A stretch of 64,000 nucleotides of DNA from Arthrobacter sp. ERGS1:01. Lineage in GTDB: Bacteria; Actinomycetota; Actinomycetes; Actinomycetales; Micrococcaceae. Shown piece after piece: positions 9,901 to 17,776 of this stretch. Under the pieces are notes generated by a model. It was not told the origin of the DNA. It worked only from the letters and a program-made list of their open reading frames with translations, and did no database searches. Positions within the stretch are counted from its first letter, which is position 1, and each line of letters starts with the position of its first letter. The position numbers and the translations under genes were made by a program. The stretch lies in contig NZ_CP012479.1 in NCBI RefSeq assembly GCF_001281315.1, positions 248,001-312,000 of the forward strand. Reading direction: 5' to 3'.

Positions 9901-10154
9901 CGGGACGGATCGCCAAAGAACATGGCGCCGAGCCGGCCGTTGCCGATGGGGAGTGCGCCGGACTGCCAATCGGTGGCCGGCAGTTGGTACCAAAGCGCGT
10001 GGTTGGAAAGCGCGGGGTGGGGGAGCAGGCACACGGTTGATTTTGCCGTCGTGGCGCTCGCCGACTGGGTGACAAGCTGGGTGAGAAGTGGCGTCAGTGC
10101 CAAGGCTCCTCCTAGTTTGAGTATCTGGCGTCGGTTGGGTGCTGCATAAATCAT
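6948..10154 (-). CDS. GH95 family glycosidase (alpha-L-fucosidase) with two inserted discoidin-like domains, Tat-exported
   Basis: 1068 residues from the ATG at 10154, chosen because AGGAG sits six bases upstream. The N-terminus NRRQILKLGG plus a hydrophobic stretch ending SASA is a twin-arginine signal, so the enzyme is secreted folded. The GH95 N-terminal beta domain starts with WYQLPATDWQSGALPIGNG. Two F5/8-type-C-like modules of ~150 residues each (both with a SWILEGSTD/QWVLSGSQD-type strand) follow inside that domain, which then resumes at YRRALDPEVGV. The helical catalytic part carries HTNINIQMNYWGAE, WSPEHGP and MDGNFGITGAVAEM, matching the positions of the paired Asn, the Glu and the Asp used by characterised GH95 enzymes. 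GH95 enzymes remove alpha-1,2-fucose (or L-galactose). It is divergent from GH20. Confidence 0.9.
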   Translation of the reverse strand: MIYAAPNRRQILKLGGALALTPLLTQLVTQSASATTAKSTVCLLPHPALSNHALWYQLPATDWQSGALPIGNGRLGAMFFGDPSRDRIQFNEQSLWGGLNNYDNALAGLDDEAYDTSVTGFGSYLTFGEAVITFAEQPVVTAPGGPYNTSSSETFAATIDGNPGTKWCVIGPPATVTWQAKLPAAVVVSKYSLTSANDVPDRDPQQWVLSGSQDGAQWTVLDTRTLPAPFESRLQAKEFSTANTTAYRYYMFDFTPKAGVSHFQVAEISLGGVSLGGQSSLYLSSPSGQSDGDGKGADILRTLDGSTTTAWLAPNPGAGVVWQADLGKGQALTSYALTSSTGTPAEDPTSWILEGSTDRITWVAVDSQSPGAPFATRGQTLTVKLTGTKAYSSYRLTFRGAAGARQLRLAGVALTGNGFSTQSASAVAEYRRALDPEVGVHITQFGTTGNRVLREAFASRAADVMVFRYETERAGGLNGSIALTSGQSGAPTTANAKEASLSFSGTMANRLKHAATLRIVDTDGTVTADGSALRVDGAHTMTLLLDARTNYKLDAAAGWRGADPAPGIARALGAAANRPYTKLRAEHMADVAALMSRVSVDWGKSPDAVAKTATDLRLASYGAGQNDPSLEQTMFTYGRYLLIGSSRPGGLPANLQGLWNDSNSPAWASDYHTNINIQMNYWGAETTNLSESHEPLIDFIGQVAVPSRVATRNAFGKDTRGWTARTSQSIFGGNSWEWNTVASAWYGQHVYEHWAFNQDKNYLRNTALPMLKEICQFWEDRLVEDANGLLVSPDGWSPEHGPRENGVMYDQQIIWDLFQNYIDCEDAAKNDGAYRARVASLQSRLAPNKIGKWGQLQEWQEDMDDPTDIHRHTSHLFAVYPGRQITAADSPKFAAAALVSLKARCGEQDGVPFTEATVSGDSRRSWTWPWRAALFARLGEAERARMMLRGLLRFNTLPNLFCNHPPFQMDGNFGITGAVAEMLIQSHTGTIHLLPALPDAWKDGSFTGLRASGGYEVSCTWSGGKVTEVTVIADRAPNQGNITVRMNGKDYKVKPTQPGHKTKPFSPS

Positions 10155-10349
10155 GGACAACTCCTGAGCTACATTGATCGGGTGTTTGGCGTTGACAGTT
10201 CGGTCAAAGACGCGTGACATGCATAACAACGCCTAGCTTTTCAGTAAATACATCCGATGTCTAGGGGTAGGGTGGCTGATAGTTTTGAAGGTAGGCTTCG
10301 GCTCGCCGCCGACCGAATCCTTGACCCGCCGAAAGGGTGGACCGCCTAC
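10155..10349. promoter_or_regulatory. Divergent control region between GH95 and GH20 genes
   Basis: The spacer holds a TTGAC-N6-GTCAA palindrome (10192-10207). This also contains a perfect TTGACA -35 hexamer on the plus strand, with a weak TGACAT about 17 bases on. An operator overlapping a -35 would suit repression of GH20 and possibly GH95. Promoter strengths are guesses from sequence alone. Confidence 0.4.
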
Positions 10350-11828
10350 ATGCCCAGCCCCGATTCAACGTCCCGACCCCAACTTGCCCGCGGGCCCGTG
10401 GTGGTCCCATCCCTGCAGCGGTGGACCCCGCGGGACGGTGCCACGCACCTGGGCGACGGGTTCGTCGTTGAGCATTCAGCGGAACTGGCGGAGCTGGCCG
10501 CAACCTTGGTGGCCGACGTGGCGGAGGTGGCCGGGCTCGCGGGAAGCACCTCGGGTGCCGGCGTCGGAGGCTTGATTGTGCTGGCCCTAGATCCGGAACT
10601 GGAATTCCCCACGGACAACGCCGCAGCACTTGTGGAGGGCTATGTGCTGGAGGTCGACGGCGTCGTGCGGATCACGGCCCGAACGGCCACCGGCGTCTAC
10701 TGGGGAACGCGCAGCCTGCTGCAAATGCTGGCGGCGTCGACGTCGCTGCCGGGCGGGACGGCGGTTGACTGGCCCAACTATCCGGTGCGGGGTTTCATGC
10801 TGGACGTGGGACGGCGCTTTTCCAGTCCCGAGGCCGTGCGGGACTACATTCGCGTCCTGAGCTGGTTCAAACTCAACACGTTCATGATCCATCTCAACGA
10901 CAATGAGATCACCAAGGACACCAAGCGGCCCTGGGTCATGGCCCAGCAGGCGTTCAGGCTCGCCTCGGACGCCCCGTGGCTGGCCGGGCTGGCCGCGGAG
11001 GACGGTTCCTATGATCGCGCGGACTGGGATTCCTTTGAGGACCTGGCGGCCCGGCGGCATGTGCAGCTGGTGCCCGAAATCGACGCGCCGGCGCACTCGC
11101 GATCATTCATTCGCTGGCGTCCGGAGCTGGGCCTCAACGGCGGTGACTCAGACATGCTGGACCTGGCCAAGCCGGAGTCCACCGAGATGATCAAGGCAGT
11201 ATTCGACGAATTTGTGCCGTGGTTCCGTGGACCGGCCGTGCACTTTGGCGCCGACGAATACGCGCGCGGGCATTCGGAGGAGTACCGGACCTTCTTCAAT
11301 GCCATCGGCACCCACCTGCGCGCGCAGGGCAAGGATCCCATCGCCTGGGGCAGCCTGAGCGCGATGTCCGACGGCGCGGGCGCACCCGGGCCGGAGGGCT
11401 ACAACCGCGACGTGGTGATGTGTGCCTGGAACAAGGGCTGGTACAGCGGCCGGGCGGCCGTGGCGGACGGGTTCAAGGTCATCAACACCGACGACGACCT
11501 CCTCTACATTGTGCCGTTCGCCGACTACTACCACGGCCAGGGCTTGGACGCCCGGGCCTTGTTTGAAGCGTGGGAGCCGCATGTCTTTGGCGATGGATTC
11601 GATCTGGATCCGGGGCATCCGCAATTGCTGGGTGCCGCGTCGGCCGTGTGGAACGACCTGGTGCTGTTGGCCTACAACGAGCGCGCCGTCTACGACCTGG
11701 TGATGCCCGCGTTCGGGGTACTCGCCCAGAAGGTGTGGGTGGGCGCTGTTGACGGCCTCGGCTACGAGGAATTCATTGCGGGAAACGGACTCGTGGCCGG
11801 GTGGCCCGGGCGGGAACTGCTGGGGTGA
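10350..11828 (+). CDS. GH20 beta-N-acetylhexosaminidase
   Basis: About 492 residues from the ATG at 10350, which has AAAGGGTGG at ribosome-site distance. In-frame ATG 10257 and GTG 10272 are possible starts with poorer sites. The frame shows the GH20b N-terminal domain, then RGFMLDVGRRF, FKLNTFMIHLNDNEI, LVPEIDAPAHS, and HFGADEY with the catalytic Asp-Glu pair (codons at 11253-11258) used in substrate-assisted cleavage. A tryptophan-containing C-terminal end closes the barrel. There is no signal peptide, so it is probably intracellular. It would release terminal GlcNAc or GalNAc after fucose and sulfate removal by its neighbours. Confidence 0.92.
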   Translation: MPSPDSTSRPQLARGPVVVPSLQRWTPRDGATHLGDGFVVEHSAELAELAATLVADVAEVAGLAGSTSGAGVGGLIVLALDPELEFPTDNAAALVEGYVLEVDGVVRITARTATGVYWGTRSLLQMLAASTSLPGGTAVDWPNYPVRGFMLDVGRRFSSPEAVRDYIRVLSWFKLNTFMIHLNDNEITKDTKRPWVMAQQAFRLASDAPWLAGLAAEDGSYDRADWDSFEDLAARRHVQLVPEIDAPAHSRSFIRWRPELGLNGGDSDMLDLAKPESTEMIKAVFDEFVPWFRGPAVHFGADEYARGHSEEYRTFFNAIGTHLRAQGKDPIAWGSLSAMSDGAGAPGPEGYNRDVVMCAWNKGWYSGRAAVADGFKVINTDDDLLYIVPFADYYHGQGLDARALFEAWEPHVFGDGFDLDPGHPQLLGAASAVWNDLVLLAYNERAVYDLVMPAFGVLAQKVWVGAVDGLGYEEFIAGNGLVAGWPGRELLG

Positions 11829-11953
11829 CCAGCTGGAAGAGGTGGTGGGCCGATCCTCGAACGATCATTTCGAAGTTTCACCGAGGCATGACCATGAGCT
11901 GCCACAATTACAGTGGTAACGCCGAAGAGCAAGCGATGCAGTGAAGGGCCCCA

Positions 11954-12808
11954 ATGGAACCACGCACGATCGTCATCACCGGAGCCAGCAGCGGAATCGG
12001 TGAAGCCGCTGCCCGGACACTGGCACAGACGGGCGACACGATCGTCGTCGTCGGGCGTTCGGAACAGCGGACCCGGGCAGTGGCCGAAGACATAGGCGCG
12101 GACTACTTCCTGGCCGACTTCACGCGGCTCGATGAGGTCCGTGAATTGGCACTTGCGCTTCGCATAAAGTATCCGCGCATCGACGTTTTGGCGAACAATG
12201 CCGGCGGTATCATGGGCCGCCGCGAGCTGACACCGGACGGTTTTGAAAAGACCCTGCAGGTCAACCATCTGGCCCCGTTCCTGCTCACCCGGCTGCTGCA
12301 CGATGTACTCGTTGCCAGCCAGGCGCGCATCATCAACACCTCCAGCGTGGCCCACAGGCTCTTCGGCCGCCTCGACATCGACGACCTCGACGCCGCCGGG
12401 AAATACTCCGCAAACCGGGCCTACGGCAATGCCAAACTCGCCAACATCCTGTTCACCAAGGAACTCCACCGCCGCTTCGCCGGCACGGGACTGACGACGG
12501 CGGCGTTCCACCCGGGCGGGGTCGCCACCAACTTCTCCGCCGGCTCCACGAGCTTCATGCGCTTCGCCTATGGCAGCTCCGGGGCGCGCTCCTACATGCT
12601 GACGCCGGCCCAAGGCGCCCAGACCCTGGTGTGGCTGGCCATCGGCGAACCAGGGTTGGATTGGGAGTCGGGCGGCTACTTTGCCAAGCGGAAACCCGCC
12701 CGCGCGAGCCGCCAGGCAAACGATGTGGAACTGGCCCGTGAACTTTGGCTGCGCAGCGAGCAAATGCTTGCACATTGGTTGCCGGATCCGTCATCTACTG
12801 GGGAGTAG
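11954..12808 (+). CDS. Short-chain dehydrogenase/reductase
   Basis: 284 residues, preceded by GAAGGG. It has the classical SDR cofactor loop TGASSGIG (residues 10-17), the NNAG motif, a catalytic serine in NTSSVAH, and the YGNAK Tyr-x-x-x-Lys pair. The stretch FHPGGVATNF and the overall length resemble retinol dehydrogenase/WW-domain-oxidoreductase-like bacterial SDRs, which usually prefer NADP. The substrate is not predictable. It stands alone between the GH20 gene and a hypothetical gene, with 125 bp and 51 bp spacers. Confidence 0.88.
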   Translation: MEPRTIVITGASSGIGEAAARTLAQTGDTIVVVGRSEQRTRAVAEDIGADYFLADFTRLDEVRELALALRIKYPRIDVLANNAGGIMGRRELTPDGFEKTLQVNHLAPFLLTRLLHDVLVASQARIINTSSVAHRLFGRLDIDDLDAAGKYSANRAYGNAKLANILFTKELHRRFAGTGLTTAAFHPGGVATNFSAGSTSFMRFAYGSSGARSYMLTPAQGAQTLVWLAIGEPGLDWESGGYFAKRKPARASRQANDVELARELWLRSEQMLAHWLPDPSSTGE

Positions 12809-12859
12809 GCCGACATCCTGCCAGAGTAGCTGTATACCCGATTCTCTAGGAGGACCACC

Positions 12860-13699
12860 GTGAGCGTTCGAGACAACACCAATCGCCGCATCAAAGAAGT
12901 TCTGGACATCATGGCCGCCGGTTCGTTGGCCGCCGAACTGCCCAACGGCGGAGCTGTCCTGGCCGAGGCAGTGGCGCGTGTCCCCTTCACGAAGGAGGAA
13001 TCGGAACTGCTCAGCGGCGGGATCCCGCGCGGACACAAGAACCTGACCAAGGCCACGGCCGATCTGGTCAAGGCCGGCTGGATGACCAAGGGCCGCAGCG
13101 GCTGGGACATCACCGAGACCGGGTTGAAGGCCACCGTTGCATTCCCCACGGTTGACGCGCTGACCGCGGCACTGACGGACGGCACCGCAGTTCCGGCCGG
13201 CACCGCCCTGCCGGAAAAGGCCGTCGCAAAGCCCGCTGCGAAGAAGGCTCCGGCCAAGGCTGCCGCCAAGACCGCAACGAAGCCCGCCACCAAGGCGGCA
13301 ACTCCGGCCAAGAAGGCCCCGGCCAAGCCGGCCGCCAAGAAGACCGTCACCAAGGCAGCTGCCCCGGCAGCCGGCGTCGAGCATAAGGATCAACCCGCGT
13401 CCGTGGCGCTGGCCGGCGATTTCGGTGCAGTCCTGGGTGCCGTGGAGAACTGGGATCCCAGCCACGACGCCGTTCAGATGCGCCTCGACGCGCACTCCGG
13501 CAAATGGCTTTTGACGACCGACCTGCCCGCCGGGACCTACAGCTACAAGGCTGTCGTCAACGGTTCCTGGGACGAGAACTACGGTGCGTTTGGCCAGCCC
13601 GACGGCGCCAACCACGAGTTTGAGCACGCCGGTGGCGCAGTTACTTTCCACTACGACCACGCCACCAAGGACGTGCTGCGGGCCGAAACCCTGGGCTAA
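12860..13699 (+). CDS. Protein with winged-helix-like N-terminus, histone H1-like Lys/Ala linker and X25-type carbohydrate-binding-like C-terminus
   Basis: 279 residues, GTG start with a perfect AGGAGG seven bases upstream. Residues ~1-105 are a compact mixed helix domain (LTKATADLVKAGWMTKGRSGWDI) that reads like a winged helix. Residues ~115-170 are a low-complexity Ala/Pro/Lys tail with repeated KAP/AAKK units, as in actinobacterial H1-like and HupB tails. Residues ~175-279 (SVALAGDFGAVLGAVENWDP, then AGTYSYKAVVNGSWDENYG) match the X25/SusE-like module seen at the front of pullulanases and amylases. I do not know this three-part combination in a characterised protein. It is cytoplasmic, with no signal peptide. 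A nucleoid protein that senses glycogen or starch is one reading, but function is unknown. Confidence 0.8.
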   Translation: MSVRDNTNRRIKEVLDIMAAGSLAAELPNGGAVLAEAVARVPFTKEESELLSGGIPRGHKNLTKATADLVKAGWMTKGRSGWDITETGLKATVAFPTVDALTAALTDGTAVPAGTALPEKAVAKPAAKKAPAKAAAKTATKPATKAATPAKKAPAKPAAKKTVTKAAAPAAGVEHKDQPASVALAGDFGAVLGAVENWDPSHDAVQMRLDAHSGKWLLTTDLPAGTYSYKAVVNGSWDENYGAFGQPDGANHEFEHAGGAVTFHYDHATKDVLRAETLG

Positions 13700-15096
13700 C
13701 CGAACGCCATCGTGGCGGAAATTTCGGCGAGGACCGGTGCCAGGCCATCTGCAATGGCCTGGGCCGTCCTCAAGTGTTCGTGGGTGTAGCTGCCGGGGGA
13801 GTCCATCAAGTTCAGGCACCCCAGGAAGTGGCCATTTTGGTCGATGACGGCATTGATGCCGGCTCCCAATCGCAGCGCCGCGAGCGTGTCGTGGTGCTCG
13901 AAGGCATCGGTCTGCAATTCTGCCGGTGATTCGGCAATGAACGATTCCAGCCGGACCACGCATTGCTGGGTCCAGTCCTCGCCCAATTCCGCCGAGATCC
14001 CGCCAAGCCGGTAAATCTCCGGAAGTGAAGTGTAGACCCGCACCAGGTCCGCTGTGGCCGGGCGCCACAGCGAGATGGTGGCCAGGCGGGCGCCAACCTG
14101 TTCCACGGCTTTGGCCACGGCGTCGCTCAAGGCATTCGCCTGCTCTTCCCGAATGGCCAGATCGATGACGTCTTCAACAACGGGCGGGGTGGTCATGACT
14201 TCTTCTTCCTTGTCGGGATGGTGGGGGACGTTTTGTGCCCGGCTCAAGAGCAGGACCCCGCCCAGTGCAATGCAGCCTCCAATCACCGATGCGGCGGTGG
14301 GCATCTGGCCCAGCAGCATCCAGCCCAGGAGCAGGGAGAAGACGGGGACGGCGAACAGCAGTGAGCCGCCCTCGGCCACGCTGGTTCCCGAAAGGGTCAG
14401 GTTCCACAACGAGTAGGCGAGCACGGTGCTGCACACCACCAAAACCACAAGGGCGGTGACCGTCCGGGCGTTCCACAGTTCCAATTGGACGTCGAACTTT
14501 GCGACCGGAAGCGTCGAGATGCCGCCAATCAAGCACCCCCAGAAGACCATTTCAACCGGTGGGATGCGGGCCAGGAGGGGTTGCTGCCAAATCAGGAAGA
14601 CGGCCAGGATGAGCGCCGCGGCCAGGATGACCAGGGCATTCCAATCGAAACCCAGGTCGCCGGGCCCAAAGACTGTAATGATCGCGACCCCGGCCGTGGC
14701 GATCCCCATGCCGAGGACGCCGCGCCGCGAGGTCCTTTCGCCCAGCACCAGATAACCGAGTACGAACGCGAACACCGGTGACGTGTTCAGAAGCAAGCTC
14801 ACCGTCCCGGCAGGAACCGTGGTTTGTCCCAGATTCAACAGTGTGCCGTAAGCGCCGTAACCAAGGATCGAAATGCCGGCAATGCGCAGGACGTCGGGCT
14901 TTCGCAGCAGGAATCTTCTTTTACGAACGGCGAAATAGACGCCGATGATGGCGGCGGCCAGCAGGAAACGGATGGGCGTCAGGTCCAACGGGCTCATGAC
15001 CTTAAGGACTTCACTGGTGGCCACGTAGGTGGGCGCGGAGGTCAGCACCATCAGCACGTCGGGCCGCCGCAGCCACGCAAGTCTCACGGACGCCAT
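13696..15096 (-). CDS. EamA/DMT family transporter fused to a C-terminal GAF-like domain
   Basis: 466 residues from the ATG at 15096 (GGGAG nine bases upstream). The first ~300 residues are two EamA repeats with about ten membrane segments (FLLAAAIIGVYFAV, VSLLLNTSPVFAFVLGYLVLGE, VAEGGSLLFAVPVFSLLLGW), typical of drug/metabolite exporters. After an acidic linker (HPDKEEEV) the frame continues without a stop into ~165 residues of soluble GAF-type sequence (ATISLWRPATADLVRVYTSLPEI, then VIDQNGHFLGCLNLMDSPG). An internal ATG at 14196 with AAGGAAG upstream could let the GAF part also be made alone. The gene ends four bases into the convergent upstream gene's stop. The transporter substrate is unknown. 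Confidence 0.82.
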   Translation of the reverse strand: MASVRLAWLRRPDVLMVLTSAPTYVATSEVLKVMSPLDLTPIRFLLAAAIIGVYFAVRKRRFLLRKPDVLRIAGISILGYGAYGTLLNLGQTTVPAGTVSLLLNTSPVFAFVLGYLVLGERTSRRGVLGMGIATAGVAIITVFGPGDLGFDWNALVILAAALILAVFLIWQQPLLARIPPVEMVFWGCLIGGISTLPVAKFDVQLELWNARTVTALVVLVVCSTVLAYSLWNLTLSGTSVAEGGSLLFAVPVFSLLLGWMLLGQMPTAASVIGGCIALGGVLLLSRAQNVPHHPDKEEEVMTTPPVVEDVIDLAIREEQANALSDAVAKAVEQVGARLATISLWRPATADLVRVYTSLPEIYRLGGISAELGEDWTQQCVVRLESFIAESPAELQTDAFEHHDTLAALRLGAGINAVIDQNGHFLGCLNLMDSPGSYTHEHLRTAQAIADGLAPVLAEISATMAFG

Positions 15097-15158
15097 TCCC
15101 ACCTGCTCCCAATTCGTTATGAGGATTCCGTCCGAAACTATTGCGTTCCCGACTAATT

Positions 15159-15180
15159 TATTTGTACAGTACAGCAAATA
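15159..15180 (+). promoter_or_regulatory. Operator-like palindrome upstream of the peptide ABC operon
   Basis: TATTTG-N10-CAAATA is a perfect six-base inverted repeat, with a second near-palindrome (TGTAC-A-GTACA) nested in its spacer. It covers TACAGT (15165-15170), a plausible -10 lying 18 bases after TTGCGT (15141-15146). The position would let a dimeric repressor such as the TetR-type protein encoded at the operon's end block transcription; that pairing is inference. Confidence 0.5.
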
Positions 15181-15221
15181 GATCGTCCAGTGTAGTACTC
15201 GTCACATGGAAGGCCCGTTAC

Positions 15222-16814
15222 ATGGAACACTTGAACACCGCCGCAGAAAAAGGCATATTCTCCCGGCGCAGCGTCCTGGCCGCATCCGGCCTCGCCGTCG
15301 TATCGGCCGCCTTCCTCACCGCCTGCGGCCCCGGCGGTTCAGCACTTCCGCAGGCATCCTCGGGCGGCTCGGGAGCCCTCGCCAAAGCCGGCGGAACGCT
15401 GCGGATTGCCCGCCCGCCGGCGTCCCAGGCCGAAACCCTGGATCCCGCCAGCTCACTGTCCGCTTATGAGTACCTGGGCGCCCTCTACAACCGCCTGGTG
15501 CGCCTGGACGAGAAGGGCGTGGTCCAGCCGGACCTGGCCGAATCCTGGGAAACATCGAAGGATGCCCTCACCTGGACCTTCCACCTGCGCAAGGGTGTGC
15601 AATGGCATGACGGCAAACCCCTGACTGCCACGGATGTTGTCTACACCTTCGCGCACATGCTTGACCCGGAAACCAAGAGCCCGCAGGCAGGTGTCCTTTC
15701 CCCGTTCATCACCGCAAAGTCCGCTACCGCGAAAGATGCCCAGACGGTGGTGGTCGCCCTGACCTCCCCGAACGCAGAGTTCGCCAGCCTCATGACCGGC
15801 TACAACTGCTACGTCATCCCCGCCGGTTCCGCCGCAACCATCGGCTCCACGGGGATCGGCACCGGTCCGTTCAAGCTCGCATCCTTCACTCCCGCCGGCC
15901 CCGGAAAGATCGTCCGCAATGACGGGTACTTTGGCGACAAGCCCAAGCTGGACACGATCGAGTTCTCCTCCATCCCCGACACACAGGCCCGCGTCAACGC
16001 CCTCCTGGCCGGCCAGATCGACCTGATCTCGCAGACCAACCTGGACTACGCAACCTCGCAAACCGTGTTGGCCTCGAGCATCGCGACCGTCAGCAACGTC
16101 AAGAACGCCCAGTGGTACACCGTGCCCATGCTGAACACGTCCCCCGAATTCAAGGATCGAAACGTCCGGCTCGCCCTGGCCCACGCCTACAACCCGAAGG
16201 ACGTCATGCAGCTGGCGGTGCACGGCAATGGCACGGTCGCCCGCAACAATCCCGTGCCGCCCACCGAGGCCTACTACCTGGATTACGGACTGGACTATGA
16301 CCCCGATCTGTCCAAGTCGCTGCTGAAGAAGGCCGGCCACGACTCCCTGTCCCTTGACATCTGGACCTCCACCTACGATTCCGTGCTCACCCCGTTGGCC
16401 CTGGCCATGAAGGGCAGCGTCGCGGGCTCCGGTTTCAACCTGAACGTCAAGACATCCGCGGCCGATTCGTATTACACGGATGTCTGGATGAAAAAGCCGC
16501 TCATGACCAGCTACTGGTACACGGGCCGGCCCATCGACCAGCTGCTGAACCAGATCTTCCGTTCGGGCTCCTCTTACAACGAAAACGCCTACGCCAACCC
16601 CGCCTTCGACAAGATCCTTGACCAGGCTCGTGCCACGGTGGATGACGCCAAGCGCAAGACCCTGTACCAGGACGCCCAAAAGTTCCTGATTGACGACGGC
16701 GGATCCCTGACGCCGTTCTTTGCCGACCGTTTGGTCGGCCTGAGCAAGAAGGTTGCCGGCTACAAGGAATACGGCTTTGAGTTCGACTACATCAACATCG
16801 GACTGGCCGGATAA
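15222..16814 (+). CDS. Peptide ABC transporter substrate-binding lipoprotein (SBP family 5)
   Basis: 530 residues from the ATG at 15222 (GGAAGG eight bases upstream). The leader SRRSVLAASGLAVVSAAFL ends in the lipobox LTAC, so it is a lipoprotein, and the RR pair allows Tat export. Mature sequence contains the SBP_bac_5 pattern LAESWETSKDALTWTFHLRKG, WHDGKPLTATDVVYTF and GTGPFKL. This family binds di- or oligopeptides, or sometimes opines and nickel, outside the membrane and hands them to DppBC-type permeases. It is the first gene of a coupled operon with permeases, a fused ATPase and an S15-type hydrolase. Confidence 0.92.
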   Translation: MEHLNTAAEKGIFSRRSVLAASGLAVVSAAFLTACGPGGSALPQASSGGSGALAKAGGTLRIARPPASQAETLDPASSLSAYEYLGALYNRLVRLDEKGVVQPDLAESWETSKDALTWTFHLRKGVQWHDGKPLTATDVVYTFAHMLDPETKSPQAGVLSPFITAKSATAKDAQTVVVALTSPNAEFASLMTGYNCYVIPAGSAATIGSTGIGTGPFKLASFTPAGPGKIVRNDGYFGDKPKLDTIEFSSIPDTQARVNALLAGQIDLISQTNLDYATSQTVLASSIATVSNVKNAQWYTVPMLNTSPEFKDRNVRLALAHAYNPKDVMQLAVHGNGTVARNNPVPPTEAYYLDYGLDYDPDLSKSLLKKAGHDSLSLDIWTSTYDSVLTPLALAMKGSVAGSGFNLNVKTSAADSYYTDVWMKKPLMTSYWYTGRPIDQLLNQIFRSGSSYNENAYANPAFDKILDQARATVDDAKRKTLYQDAQKFLIDDGGSLTPFFADRLVGLSKKVAGYKEYGFEFDYINIGLAG

Positions 16815-16816
16815 GC

Positions 16817-17776
16817 ATGCTTACACGCTTTGTACTTCCGCGCCTTGGCTGGGCTGTTGTCACCATTTTGCTGGCGACCATCCTGGTGTTTGGGGCCATG
16901 CAGGCCCTGCCGGGGGATGCGGCAACCCAGATCTTGGGCCAAAACGCCACCCCTGATGCCGTGGCAACCCTGCGCCGGCAACTTGGGCTTGACCAACCTC
17001 CGCTGGAACGCTTCATCTCCTGGCTGGGACATGCACTGACCGGCAACTTCGGCACATCCCTCGTCAGCGGCCAGCCCGTGGGTTCAGAAGTGGGACGGGC
17101 ACTACTCAATACCTCCTTCCTTGCCGGAATCACCATTGTGGTGGGCTTCACCCTTGCCTTGGTGACGGGCCTGGTGGCGGGCCTGTGCCGGGACCGCTGG
17201 CCGGACTCGCTCATCTCAACCCTGGCCCTCGTGGGCATGAGCATCCCCGAATTCATTGTGGCTACGCTCCTGGTCCTGGCTTTTTCCATCACCATCCCGA
17301 TCTTCCCCGCGGTGGTGGTGGCCGGCCAAAATGCCACGATTGCCGAACTGCTGCCGTCGATGACCCTGCCCTCGCTGTCCCTGATGTTCGTGGCCTCCGC
17401 CTACATCGTGCGTATGATGCGCACCTCGGTCATTGATGTCATGGAAACCGACTACGTACACACGGCCCGGCTGAAGGGGATTTCAATGCCCCGCCTTGTC
17501 CTCAAGCATGTGGTGCCCAGCGCCATTCTCCCCACCTTGAATGTCGTGGCCATGAACGTCGCCTGGCTGATCGGCGGCGTCGTGGTGGTCGAGAGCATCT
17601 TCAACTATCCGGGCATGGGATCACTCATGATCCGTTCGGTCCAAAGCCGGGACCTGCCGACCATCCTGCTCATCACCGTGATCGGCGCCCTGACATTTGT
17701 GGTCTGCAACCTGTTGGCAGACCTGGCTGCAACGCTCCTCAACCCCCGCCTCCGGCACCCAAGGAACGCGAAATGA
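16817..17776 (+). CDS. Peptide ABC transporter permease, DppB type
   Basis: 319 residues with six membrane segments. The N-terminus FVLPRLGWAVVTILLATILVF is typical of DppB/OppB. The cytoplasmic EAA loop reads DYVHTARLKGISMPRLVLKHVVPSAI, followed by GGVVVVESIFNYPGMG. It begins two bases after the SBP stop and ends inside the start of the next permease (ATGA). It forms the transmembrane pore with the DppC-like partner. Confidence 0.93.
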   Translation: MLTRFVLPRLGWAVVTILLATILVFGAMQALPGDAATQILGQNATPDAVATLRRQLGLDQPPLERFISWLGHALTGNFGTSLVSGQPVGSEVGRALLNTSFLAGITIVVGFTLALVTGLVAGLCRDRWPDSLISTLALVGMSIPEFIVATLLVLAFSITIPIFPAVVVAGQNATIAELLPSMTLPSLSLMFVASAYIVRMMRTSVIDVMETDYVHTARLKGISMPRLVLKHVVPSAILPTLNVVAMNVAWLIGGVVVVESIFNYPGMGSLMIRSVQSRDLPTILLITVIGALTFVVCNLLADLAATLLNPRLRHPRNAK

